In this document: positions 1 to 7,931 of the stretch, in pieces
Numbering within the stretch: the stretch's first letter is position 1
How the letters are laid out: each line of letters opens with the position of its first letter
Notes under the pieces: model-generated
What the model was told of the DNA's origin: nothing
Databases searched by the model: none
The model's input: only the letters and a program-made list of their open reading frames with translations
Assembly (NCBI GenBank): GCA_021739625.1
Contig: JAIPBJ010000001.1
Coordinates: 24,570 to 88,569, forward strand
DNA from: Flavobacteriales bacterium
GTDB taxonomy: Bacteria > Bacteroidota > Bacteroidia > UBA10329
Direction: 5' to 3'
Length of the DNA: 64,000 bases
Made by a program: the position numbers and the translations under genes

Positions 1-1793
1 ACCTTGCCAGCATGGTTGACCGATGCCGCATAGCTGTAGCTGCCGGCCTTGAAGCTGCCCACGTTGAGGCGGTAGGCCGTTTCGGTGCGATTGAAGGTGT
101 AAGCGTATTCCTTGCCTGCCTCATCGCGGATGGACAGGATCACATCCGGGCCATTGAGCGGTTCGTAGGTCTCGTCATAAAGCTCGCAGCCGAAGATGAC
201 CTGCTCGTCCTCTGTGTAGCGGTTGCGCGTGCTGACGCGGAAAAGACTCTTGTCGGTCTTCACGGCCAGATACTGCACCACTTTCGACATCAGCCCATCG
301 AACACTTCATGAGATGCATTGTCCTGAAAATCCTTGATGCGCCAACGCCAGATGCCATCACCGGCAATGATGCCCAGCTTGCGGCCCGAAAGGTCGTTGA
401 ACAGCAGCAGCGGGTGCTCGGTCTCCACATTGCCTATGCGCTGCAGGAACAGCGATTGGGCCGAACCTGATGCGCTGAACTCACCGAACGGAACATTGAG
501 CGGTGGAAACCGGTTGAGCATCCTGCGCAGGTCGGCATCCACAGCAAAAAGTGAGAACCCTTTCGCCATCACCGGTTGCACCTGATTCTGTGCTCTTCGT
601 CCAGCCGTCACCTTCAGCCCGAGGTTGAGGGCGTTGAATGCGGTGAGGTCTGTGGCCGGACCGACAATGGCGAGCAACGGAACATCATCGGCCATGATAC
701 GTGCCAGTTCGGCACGGCCCTCCGCTCCGCTGCTCGGCAATTGGTGCAGAATGATGAGGTCGTATTTCTCTGGAACCACATCGCCCTGTCCGGCAATCAC
801 GACCTCCACACCATAGTTGCGGTTGCTGGAAATGGAGCGTCTCAGCACGGCTATGTCAGGGTGGGGCGATGCTGCAAGAACAAGCACCTGCTGCCGTCCG
901 TCCAATACTTCCACGAACACATCCTGCGTGTTGTTCGCGTATGAAAGTTCGTCAGGAAGTGATTGTACGGTCACCCGCAGGCGGTTGAGACCCGGTGAGT
1001 CAGCTTTCAATTTTGCACCCAATGTTTTGCGGAATGACGCAGTTCCGATGGAGACCCGCTCTTCCCAAAGCAGACCATGCTCACCATTTATCTGTACCGA
1101 TACATTCTGCCCCTTGAATTGCTCCGCCTCCACGGTCACTTCCACGGGATATTCATTGCCGAGATAGGCATATCGGTTGTGATCCACCTTAGAGAGAACG
1201 ATGTCCTTCTTCACCGAAGTATCACCCAAGGCAATGGCATAGAGCGGTGCATTGAGCCTCAACGGACTGTAAACAGGGTCGGCTCCACGGTTGAAAATGC
1301 CGTCAGATGCGAGGATGACAGCCCCAACATTCCGGTTAGCGAAGCGGTTGTCCAGCTCAGCGAACAGCTGTGAATAATCGGTGCGGCCCTCCGAAAAAAT
1401 CACGTCACCGTCCGGCTCGACCTTTGACCCGAAACTGAACTGCCGGACATCGAAATCCTTTGACAGCGATGCGCGCAATGCTTCCAACTGCTCCAGATAG
1501 GTGGTGCGATAGAATGTTGAATCGGCATTCAATGGAACGGATCCTGAGTTGTCCTGTGCGATGATGATGATGGGCTTCTCGGTGCGTTTCTGTGTGGTGC
1601 GCAGCAAAGGCCCGAGCAGCAGAAGTGCGATGATGAACACCGCCATGCCACGCAGAACCGCCAGAGTCCGCAGCGTCCATTCGGGCAACTCGGCAGCGCG
1701 CTGTTCGCGGAAATACATGCCCACAGCGTAGCCAGCACCTGCAATGATGCACGGAATGATGAGCCAGACGGGGTATTGAAAGATGATATCCAC
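1..1793 (-). CDS. VWA/glutamine-amidotransferase-like membrane protein, partial (3' end outside window)
   Basis: An open frame on the minus strand runs off the window start, so the C-terminus is missing. Reading from a GTG at 1793 (no ATG is available after the in-frame stop near 1853), the protein begins with two hydrophobic segments (residues about 7-27 and 43-65). Next comes a von Willebrand A-like region with the motif AQDNSGSV, then further domains including a stretch (VPEKYDLIILHQLPS) that resembles a class I glutamine amidotransferase fold. This architecture is known in Bacteroidota as a large inner-membrane, Bat-like protein of unknown function. A TAnnTTTG promoter motif lies at 1846-1853 on the same strand. 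The start codon is the weakest part of the call. Confidence 0.7.
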   Translation of the reverse strand, partial: MDIIFQYPVWLIIPCIIAGAGYAVGMYFREQRAAELPEWTLRTLAVLRGMAVFIIALLLLGPLLRTTQKRTEKPIIIIAQDNSGSVPLNADSTFYRTTYLEQLEALRASLSKDFDVRQFSFGSKVEPDGDVIFSEGRTDYSQLFAELDNRFANRNVGAVILASDGIFNRGADPVYSPLRLNAPLYAIALGDTSVKKDIVLSKVDHNRYAYLGNEYPVEVTVEAEQFKGQNVSVQINGEHGLLWEERVSIGTASFRKTLGAKLKADSPGLNRLRVTVQSLPDELSYANNTQDVFVEVLDGRQQVLVLAASPHPDIAVLRRSISSNRNYGVEVVIAGQGDVVPEKYDLIILHQLPSSGAEGRAELARIMADDVPLLAIVGPATDLTAFNALNLGLKVTAGRRAQNQVQPVMAKGFSLFAVDADLRRMLNRFPPLNVPFGEFSASGSAQSLFLQRIGNVETEHPLLLFNDLSGRKLGIIAGDGIWRWRIKDFQDNASHEVFDGLMSKVVQYLAVKTDKSLFRVSTRNRYTEDEQVIFGCELYDETYEPLNGPDVILSIRDEAGKEYAYTFNRTETAYRLNVGSFKAGSYSYAASVNHAGK

Positions 1794-1926
1794 CAGAGAG
1801 TACGGTTCCCACGCGCTAAAGTCAGAACCTGTGCGCAGGGGGCCGCAAACTTACGTGACTTGCAGACGCCTTCGGGCGACAGTGTCCCAAACTTCAATAG
1901 GCGGCTTCAGCGCAACGCTCCCGGAC

Positions 1927-2574
1927 CTACTTGAAGGTGAACCCGAGATTGATGATCAATCGGTGCTGCTTGTCACTGGTGGTGACGTCCTGCCACAGGA
2001 GGGAGGCATTGACGACCTCGCGCTGGTCTGTGCGAAGGAACTGATAGGCCAGCCCGATATTGAAAAGGGCCTTTTCCCCGACCTTGAATGCCATGCCCAA
2101 TGAGGGTTCTGCAAAAATGCCATCCCATTTGTAGTAATCAGTGGAAAGGAGATCGTTCGTGTTCTGATTGAGGGTGTAGTTATATCCCAATCGGAGGTCT
2201 GTAAATGGCCTGAAACGTCCTTTGGCAAAGTGCAGTCGCAACTGGCCAAAGCCCATCACGTTGTGCTGATAGGGCAGCGGGTCCTCATTGGCCTGAAACT
2301 GATAGCCTGCACCTGCACCGACAAAGATCAGGTCGAAAAGCATCACCCCAAATGAGGTCATCAGCCTTGGAGCTGGTATCTTGTAGGTCTCGGGATTGCT
2401 GGTGGCCGACTGTTCGTTCCCGAGTATGTCTGTGTAAGTGAGCTCGCGGGTGGTATTTCCAACCTGAAATCCTGCTCCGAGTTCGGTGATGTTGGAGAAA
2501 CGCACATTGCCCTGTCCAAGCACGGTGGAAATGGAGAGCACCAGTATGATACTGAGGATGGATGTGATTTTCAT
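1927..2574 (-). CDS. Outer-membrane beta-barrel protein with signal peptide
   Basis: The 215-residue protein begins MKITSILSIILVLSISTVLG, a typical Sec signal peptide, which is why the internal ATG at 2574 is preferred to the longer upstream frame. The mature part is rich in alternating hydrophobic and aromatic strands (FGQLRLHFAKGRFRPFTDLRLGYNY) and ends LIINLGFTFK, with the terminal aromatic typical of OmpA/OmpW-like barrels. It probably sits in the outer membrane. No specific substrate or family name can be given. It is transcribed away from thiL and lies downstream of, and parallel to, nothing obviously related. Confidence 0.75.
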   Translation of the reverse strand: MKITSILSIILVLSISTVLGQGNVRFSNITELGAGFQVGNTTRELTYTDILGNEQSATSNPETYKIPAPRLMTSFGVMLFDLIFVGAGAGYQFQANEDPLPYQHNVMGFGQLRLHFAKGRFRPFTDLRLGYNYTLNQNTNDLLSTDYYKWDGIFAEPSLGMAFKVGEKALFNIGLAYQFLRTDQREVVNASLLWQDVTTSDKQHRLIINLGFTFK

Positions 2575-2710
2575 GTCCTTTGAGATAAGGTTGCCATGGG
2601 GGATGGACCGAATGATCCGGTTCGGGGCAAAGCACGGAAAATTGATTGTCATCTGCCTTGATGTAATCGAGTGGTAATTCTTAGAACATGATGGTAGGCC
2701 ATGAAAGCCA

Positions 2711-2718
2711 TAGGTTTG
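2711..2718 (+). promoter_or_regulatory. -7 promoter element (TAGGTTTG) for thiL
   Basis: TAGGTTTG fits the Bacteroidota TAnnTTTG consensus and ends 22 nt before the thiL ATG. That predicts a leader of about 17 nt if transcription starts about 5 nt after the motif. Confidence 0.5.
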
Positions 2719-2740
2719 CAGCCCATCAGAAGAAAGGCAA

Positions 2741-3772
2741 ATGCTCGAAGGCAACGGACGTACTGAACTTGAAAAATTGGGCGAATTCGGCCTCATAGAC
2801 CACATCGCGGCAAGTGTGACACTGCAGAACCCTTCATCGCTCATTGGTATTGGCGATGATGCTGCTGTGATCGGAGAGGGTGACAGGCGCACTCTGGTAA
2901 GCACAGATATGCTGGTGGAAGGTGTTCATTTCGACCTTGGCTATGTGCCGCTGAAACATCTGGGATACAAGGCCATAGTGGTGAATCTGAGCGACATCTG
3001 CGCGATGAACGGAAGACCCGAACAGGTCACCGTGAGCATCGCCCTGAGCAACCGCTTCCCTTTGGAGGCCATTGAGGAACTGTACAGCGGTATTCTGATG
3101 GCCTGCGAGAAATACAAGGTGGACCTTGTGGGTGGCGATACCACCAGTTCCACCTCTGGCCTGGTCATCAGCGTCACCGTCATTGGCACTGTGGCTCCTC
3201 AGGACATGGTGCTTCGAAGCGGTGCAAGGCCCACCGACCTCATCTGTGTCTCTGGCGATCTGGGTGCAGCATATCTGGGTCTTCAGATATTGGAGCGTGA
3301 AAAGCGTATTTTCGTTGAGAATCCGTCCATTCAGCCAGACCTTACGGGCCATGATTATATCCTCGAACGCCAACTGAAGCCAGAGGCCCGCACCGACATC
3401 ATTGATATGCTGCGACAGGAGGGTGTGATCCCCACCTCAATGATCGACATCTCTGACGGGCTGAGTTCGGAGCTGATGCACATCTGCAAGCAGAGCAACG
3501 TGGGCTGTAGGGTCTATACGGAGCGCATTCCGATCGATGCTGCGACAGGACTTGCCGCAGAGGAACTACACCTTGATGTGCTTACCTGTGCGCTCAACGG
3601 GGGTGAGGATTATGAACTGCTTTTCACCGCAAGCATCAGGGCGCACGACCGCATCAAGGACAATCCCGCCATGCACATCATCGGCCATGTGACCGAATCT
3701 TCTGACGGAGTGAATCTGGTGAGCGGTGGCAGTCTCATCCCCTTGAAAGCGCAGGGGTGGAGGCATCTATGA
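2741..3772 (+). CDS. thiL: Thiamine-monophosphate kinase ThiL
   Basis: ThiL phosphorylates thiamine monophosphate to thiamine diphosphate with ATP, the last step of thiamine biosynthesis. The 343-residue protein has the family signatures in order: GIGDDAAVI (about residues 36-44), STDMLVEGVHFDL (about 54-66), a VGGDTTSS segment (about 130-137), DISDGLSSEL (about 233-242) and NGGEDYELLF near the C-terminus. Length and motif order match full-length ThiL. It stands alone between a divergent outer-membrane protein gene and a co-directional fic gene, and has its own promoter motif at 2711-2718. Confidence 0.95.
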   Translation: MLEGNGRTELEKLGEFGLIDHIAASVTLQNPSSLIGIGDDAAVIGEGDRRTLVSTDMLVEGVHFDLGYVPLKHLGYKAIVVNLSDICAMNGRPEQVTVSIALSNRFPLEAIEELYSGILMACEKYKVDLVGGDTTSSTSGLVISVTVIGTVAPQDMVLRSGARPTDLICVSGDLGAAYLGLQILEREKRIFVENPSIQPDLTGHDYILERQLKPEARTDIIDMLRQEGVIPTSMIDISDGLSSELMHICKQSNVGCRVYTERIPIDAATGLAAEELHLDVLTCALNGGEDYELLFTASIRAHDRIKDNPAMHIIGHVTESSDGVNLVSGGSLIPLKAQGWRHL

Positions 3773-3911
3773 TGCATGCCTTATCCAGCTTTGTCTGATG
3801 AGGCGGAAGTAAGTGAGCATGTTCAGTCCAAGGCCAAGATCGGCAATTATGGCCAACCCTGTCAAATTTACTAATATCGGATAATGTGAATAAAGAACCA
3901 AAACGATTGAT

Positions 3912-3919
3912 TACCTTTG
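3912..3919 (+). promoter_or_regulatory. -7 promoter element (TACCTTTG) directly before the fic gene
   Basis: TACCTTTG ends 7 nt before the ATG at 3927. Taking the SRP RNA promoter in this window as ruler (start about 5 nt after the motif), the mRNA would carry almost no leader. Confidence 0.55.
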
Positions 3920-3926
3920 TGGGGTC

Positions 3927-4880
3927 ATGTGGAAAGTTGACCTGTCCGATATTATTGAACTGCAAGCGAACATCGATCGCCTTGAGGAGAAGAAAAAGCT
4001 CCTTGATGCGAAGCGCCCTTTGGCGCAGGTGGCCCTCGAAAGGCTGCGTGAGGCCATCAATGTGGAGTGGACCTATAATTCCAACAGCATTGAAGGCAAT
4101 ACGCTTACCCTGAATGAGACCAGAATAGTGCTTGAAGATGGCATGACTGTGAAGGGCAAATCCATGCGCGAGCATTTTGAGGTGACGAACCACCATGATG
4201 CTATCGCGCATCTTGAAAAGTTGGTAATATCGGATTCGCCCATTTTGGAGCAGGAAGTATTGCATCTTCATTCGCTGGTGATGTTGCGCATTGAAAAGGA
4301 CTTTGCAGGGCGGCTTCGTAATGCTGGCGTACGCATAGTCGGGGCGAATTTCACTCCGCCCAATGCGCTGAAAGTTCCTGATCTGCTGTCTGAACTCATT
4401 GATTTTGTGAATGCGAATGAGATGGGGCTGAGTCCTATTGTGTTGGCCTCAGTGTTCCATCATAGGTTCGTTTGGATACATCCCTTCTTTGATGGGAATG
4501 GCCGCACTGTGCGTTTGGTTATGAATCTTCTGTTGATGCGGAAGGGTTATCCGCCTGCCATCATTCTCAAGAATGACCGCAAGAAGTACTATGATGCGCT
4601 CAATAGGGCCAATGGCGGTTCATATGCCAAGCTGGTTCTGCTGATGGTGCAGGCCATGGAACGCTCATTGGACATCTATCTCAGCCTTTATCCGGAGATG
4701 GAGGAGTATCGCCCGATTTCCAACATTGTGGCTGAAAGCCCTAAGCGTTATGGGCAGGAGTATGTGAGCCTGTTAGCGCGACAGGGCAAGATAGATGCCT
4801 ACAAGGAGGGGCGAAATTGGTTCACCACGGAAGCGGCCATCAGGGAATATGTGGTGAATAGGAAGCGGAAAAGGAAATGA
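3927..4880 (+). CDS. Fic family protein (putative AMP transferase)
   Basis: Fic enzymes usually transfer AMP from ATP to hydroxyl side chains of target proteins. The 317-residue protein holds the complete catalytic motif HPFFDGNGRTVR (about residues 180-191). About 125 residues earlier is the inhibitory-helix motif SNSIEGN, which in class II Fic proteins blocks ATP binding in cis. A coiled, charged N-terminal segment (IDRLEEKKKLLDAKRPL) precedes it, and the C-terminus carries a small winged-helix-like, basic tail. There is no neighbouring antitoxin gene, as expected when the inhibitory motif is built in. The target is unknown. The gene ends 3 bp before the convergent glutamine-synthetase-family gene. 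Confidence 0.92.
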   Translation: MWKVDLSDIIELQANIDRLEEKKKLLDAKRPLAQVALERLREAINVEWTYNSNSIEGNTLTLNETRIVLEDGMTVKGKSMREHFEVTNHHDAIAHLEKLVISDSPILEQEVLHLHSLVMLRIEKDFAGRLRNAGVRIVGANFTPPNALKVPDLLSELIDFVNANEMGLSPIVLASVFHHRFVWIHPFFDGNGRTVRLVMNLLLMRKGYPPAIILKNDRKKYYDALNRANGGSYAKLVLLMVQAMERSLDIYLSLYPEMEEYRPISNIVAESPKRYGQEYVSLLARQGKIDAYKEGRNWFTTEAAIREYVVNRKRKRK

Positions 4881-4883
4881 GAT

Positions 4884-6257
4884 TCAAATAATCTCAAAAT
4901 ACCTTTTCGTCTCCCAATCTGTCACGGCCTTGGAGAACTCGCGCCACTCCCATTCGCGGGTGGCTGTGAAGTGGGCCACGAAGTCGGCACCGAACAGCTC
5001 GTTGGCAATGTCGGAATTCTTCATGGCCTGCGTGGCGTCCCATAGGTTACGGGGCAGAAGTCCGGCACCTTTGTCGCGGTAGCCGCTGCCGATGGTCTCG
5101 GTGGTGGAGAGTTTCAGGTTGTGTTTGATGCCATAGAGCCCGGCAGCGAGGCAGGCGGCCATGGCGAGATATGGGTTGGTGTCAGATCCAACGACCCGCG
5201 TTTCCAACCGACAGCTCTTCTCACCTTCGGGCAGGGCGCGCAGGGCCACGGTGCGGTTGTCCGTTGCCCAAGTGAGTGTGGTGGGCGCCCATGCGCCTTC
5301 CACCAAGCGCTTGTAGCTGTTGATGGTGGGCGCGATCATCGGCAGTATGTGCGGCAGGCAATGCAGTTGGCCCGCCATGTAGCTCTCCATCACCTTGCTC
5401 ATTTTCTTGCGGCCTTTAGCATCGAAAAAGAGGTTCTTCTTGGCCTTGATGTCCCATAGGCTCTGATGGACGTGGCCGCTACAACCAGGCAGGGCGGGAC
5501 TGATCTTGGCCATGAAGGTGGGCATGATGCCATGCAGGTGAGCGATCTCCTTGACGCCCGTTTTGAACAGCACGGCACGGTCGGCAGCGGTGAGGATGTC
5601 CGAATAGAGAATGGCGGCCTCATACACGCCTGGGCCGGTTTCGGTGTGGAGGCCTTCTATCGGCACATCGAAGTCTTCCAACAGGTCGAACAGATCGGTG
5701 AAGAACTCGCTGTTCTGCGAGCTGCGCACGATGGAATAGCCGAACATGCCGGGCGTCAGTGGCTGCAAGTTGGCGAAGCCTTTCTCCTTGAGGCTGTCGG
5801 CATCTTCGCGGAAATTGAACCACTCGAACTCTTGCGAGAAGAAAGGCTTGTAGCCCATCTGCTCGGCTCGGTCGCGGACGGTCTTGAGCAGGCTGCGCGG
5901 ACACACCTGCAACGGCCCGCCCTTGGCATCGCGGAAATCGGCCAGGAAGAAAGGGATGCCGCTCTGCCATGGCACCTTGCGGAAGGTGGCAAGGTCGATC
6001 TGGGCCTGCGCATCGGGATAGCCGGTGTGCCAGCCGGTGTAGGTGACGTTGTCGTAGGCGACATCGCCACTGTCCCACCCGAAGACCACATCGCAGAAGC
6101 CGAAACCGCTTTCCGCCACAGAGAGGAACTTGTCCTTACGCATCACCTTGCCGCGCAGCACACCATCAATGTCTACCACCGCCACCTTCACCTTGAGGTG
6201 CGGGGAGTTGCGGATCTCGTTCAGGATCTGTTCTTGGGAGAGGGTTGCTTCTTTCAT
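4884..6257 (-). CDS. Glutamine synthetase family protein (likely gamma-glutamyl amine ligase type)
   Basis: The 457-residue protein has the glutamine synthetase fold: an N-terminal beta-grasp (VKVAVVDIDGVLRGKVM), the metal/glutamate site HTETGPGVYEAA, the ammonia/ATP region CSGHVHQSLWD, and the C-terminal RLETRVVGSDTNPYLAMAA segment. The sequence differs from housekeeping GlnA at the substrate loops and is closer in character to PuuA/GlnA4-like enzymes, which join glutamate to polyamines or ethanolamine. An ethanolamine-type permease lies about 3 kb upstream on the same strand, which is circumstantial support for an amine substrate. The exact substrate is inference. A TACATTCG promoter motif lies at 6288-6295. 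Confidence 0.85.
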   Translation of the reverse strand: MKEATLSQEQILNEIRNSPHLKVKVAVVDIDGVLRGKVMRKDKFLSVAESGFGFCDVVFGWDSGDVAYDNVTYTGWHTGYPDAQAQIDLATFRKVPWQSGIPFFLADFRDAKGGPLQVCPRSLLKTVRDRAEQMGYKPFFSQEFEWFNFREDADSLKEKGFANLQPLTPGMFGYSIVRSSQNSEFFTDLFDLLEDFDVPIEGLHTETGPGVYEAAILYSDILTAADRAVLFKTGVKEIAHLHGIMPTFMAKISPALPGCSGHVHQSLWDIKAKKNLFFDAKGRKKMSKVMESYMAGQLHCLPHILPMIAPTINSYKRLVEGAWAPTTLTWATDNRTVALRALPEGEKSCRLETRVVGSDTNPYLAMAACLAAGLYGIKHNLKLSTTETIGSGYRDKGAGLLPRNLWDATQAMKNSDIANELFGADFVAHFTATREWEWREFSKAVTDWETKRYFEII

Positions 6258-6273
6258 GGGTAGTGTGTCAACG

Positions 6274-6318
6274 CATTACGGATGCTGCGAATGTACGAAT
6301 GGGAGTGAAGGAAGACCT
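6274..6318 (-). promoter_or_regulatory. Promoter region of the glutamine-synthetase-like gene, duplicated at 7565-7609
   Basis: This block (CATTACGGATGCTGCGAATG and on) matches 7565-7609 at most positions and contains the -7 element TACATTCG (minus strand, 6288-6295). The element ends about 30 nt before the ATG at 6257. Confidence 0.5.
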
Positions 6319-6365
6319 TCGGGGGTCTTAGCAGAACAGATTTGGTCGGCCCGACCATACATCCA

Positions 6366-7529
6366 TCAATCCTTTATACAACGCACGGAAAACCCACGAA
6401 ATTTGGCAGCACTCTCTTTCATCGGATACGTTGAATAGCTGATAGTTCCGTAATACCATGCTTCCTTCTTGTCACGTTCAGAGGAACTCCACCAAAGGCC
6501 TTTGACCGCGATATCTTCAAAGGTGCCTTTATGGCCCACCTGACCGCCCGGAAGCGCTGAGAACCCACTTTCATTCGTTGCCCCCAGATTGGGGCTTTCC
6601 CAATGACGAGTGCCTTGGGTCTTCATCTTGCTACCTGCATTCCATCCTATGAAACTGAAGGCGGTCGGGTTGTCAACAGTGGCATCTATTGAATTCAACA
6701 AGGCGAACCATTCCTGCTGCTTCGGCACATGCCAGCCCTTTGGGCATAGCCCTCGGGCAGCACCCACCGCATACCAATTGTAGAGCTTGCCATAGGTGAC
6801 CCCTTTGGCACCGTCATTCCCATAGTGCGCCCATGCCCCTGTGGCGAGGGTCTTCCAAGCGGTATTGTCGCTAACGTGGGGAATCGAATCGCCATTGGCA
6901 TAGAGGGCCGTGGTGAGGTTCTCTGCGAACCAGCATTGGTCGCCTATGCCCACAAGGGCGTAGGTATGGCCGTTGTGCTCCAATCTTGCCGGGTCACCGC
7001 AAAGGCACTTGGTGATCAGTCGGTGTGCCGCCTTTTTCGGGAAAGCACCTTTGTTGCTTCCGGCCTCGACCGCGAACCTGATGGAGTCGGGGATGACCTT
7101 GCCGATGGACTTTTGAAGGTTGTCCTTGTGCCGTTCGAAAGCGGTGTTCCAGCCAACGAGATGATCGGTCATGCTGTCCATGGCTGCGGCAGAAATGCCC
7201 ATATCCTTATAGTGGCCCTTGTGCTTCTTCAGATGGGCCAGCATCTCGGTGTTGAGGCCGTGCAGCGCGGATGCGTCCCGGAAAGTTTTGCCATTTTTCG
7301 CATACGACCGATAGGTCTTCTCGCTCTCCATCACTAGCCCGATGAACCTGCCGCAGACCGTTGTCGTGTCGTGTGTTTCGGCAAGGATAGCTGGCCTTGC
7401 AGGTCCCGCACTGCATTGAACATGAGAGCTGCACAGCACGAGAAGGCTCAGGAATGCTGGGACGAGAAGAAGAGTTGACGCGTATCTCTTTCCGTCTTCA
7501 TGGCTTGAAGTTTCCGTCCATGAAGGCAT
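6366..7529 (-). CDS. Secreted FISUMP-domain protein
   Basis: The C-terminal half carries the FISUMP (Fibrobacter succinogenes major paralogous) domain pattern: GDQCWFAENLTTALY, YGKLYNWYAV, LCPKGWHVPKQQEW, FSALPGGQ, GLWWSSSE and a final RGFSVRCIKD. Such domains occur in secreted or surface proteins of Bacteroidota and Fibrobacteres and have no firm biochemical role. The N-terminal third is helical and unrecognised. A hydrophobic segment (STLLLVPAFLSLLVLC) looks like a signal peptide; the ATG at 7529 gives the shortest n-region, but ATGs at 7547 and 7574 are also in frame, and the last one lies 4 nt after a TACCTTCG motif. The much longer upstream frame reads through a tandem repeat and is not credible. 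Confidence 0.72.
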   Translation of the reverse strand: MPSWTETSSHEDGKRYASTLLLVPAFLSLLVLCSSHVQCSAGPARPAILAETHDTTTVCGRFIGLVMESEKTYRSYAKNGKTFRDASALHGLNTEMLAHLKKHKGHYKDMGISAAAMDSMTDHLVGWNTAFERHKDNLQKSIGKVIPDSIRFAVEAGSNKGAFPKKAAHRLITKCLCGDPARLEHNGHTYALVGIGDQCWFAENLTTALYANGDSIPHVSDNTAWKTLATGAWAHYGNDGAKGVTYGKLYNWYAVGAARGLCPKGWHVPKQQEWFALLNSIDATVDNPTAFSFIGWNAGSKMKTQGTRHWESPNLGATNESGFSALPGGQVGHKGTFEDIAVKGLWWSSSERDKKEAWYYGTISYSTYPMKESAAKFRGFSVRCIKD

Positions 7530-7564
7530 TGTGAATAGTCTCTCCATCTTCCCGCAGCTCTGCC

Positions 7565-7609
7565 CATTACGCATGCCGCGAAGGTACGAAGGCGGGTGAA
7601 GGAAGTCTT
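7565..7609 (-). promoter_or_regulatory. Promoter region of the FISUMP gene, near-copy of 6274-6318
   Basis: The block shares most bases with 6274-6318, including CATTACG, GCGAA, GTACGAA and GTGAAGGAAG. It contains TACCTTCG on the minus strand at 7579-7586, a good -7 element for the FISUMP gene. Confidence 0.5.
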
Positions 7610-7638
7610 GGTGGGGTTTATTGGGGGTTGGAAAGAAG

Positions 7639-7735
7639 AAGTTCCACCGATGGTAGCGGAAGGTTCCGCTGTCATAGCGAAAGTTCCACCGATGGTGGCG
7701 GAAGGTTCCGCTGTCGTAGCGGAAGTTCCACGGAC
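7639..7735. repeat. 42-bp tandem repeat, about 2.3 copies
   Basis: Two complete 42-bp units (7639-7680, 7681-7722) and the first part of a third (7723-7735) follow each other. Each unit contains the small inverted repeat GCGGAAGGTTCCGC. The array lies in the spacer between the permease remnant and the FISUMP promoter. The spacer 7548-7931 otherwise holds only that remnant and the promoter block. Confidence 0.8.
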
Positions 7736-7758
7736 CATGAAAATCCTCTTCCCGCGAC

Positions 7759-7899
7759 CTACCCTCTTGTCTGGAGCAAGGCATACCCAAGGTAGCTCAC
7801 CCCCATTATCCCCGCGAACACAGCCGCCAGCCCCGGATTGTACCACGCCATGGCGATGATGCTGAACGTGGCGATGCCCAGGGCCAGCGCGGGGATGAT
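7759..7899 (-). pseudogene. Remnant of an amino acid/ethanolamine permease C-terminus
   Basis: The minus strand encodes about 46 residues (IPALALGIATFSIIAMAWYN and on, ending SYLGYALLQTRG then TAG). They match the C-terminal part of the intact permease at 9342-10733. The frame is closed by TAA directly upstream and has no start codon, so it is a dead fragment. Bases 7783-7876 match 9408-9501 with only two differences, then both sides diverge abruptly. The two copies bracket the pentapeptide-repeat gene in the same orientation, which suggests that an insertion gave the permease a new 3' end and displaced the old one. Confidence 0.85.
7783..7876. repeat. Direct repeat, left copy (94 bp; partner 9408-9501)
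   Basis: 94 bp identical to 9408-9501 except for two positions. It flanks a segment of about 1.6 kb containing the pentapeptide-repeat gene. Homology stops sharply at both edges. Confidence 0.88.
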
Positions 7900-7931
7900 T
7901 TAACAGTTAACATTTTTCGCACTAAAAACGT

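Noticed and set aside
5466..6263. 265-residue plus-strand ORF
   Set aside because: Antisense to the glutamine-synthetase-family gene, which has all family motifs.
6366..7790. Long 474-residue start for the FISUMP protein
   Set aside because: The extra N-terminus translates the 42-bp tandem repeat and lies upstream of the promoter motif.
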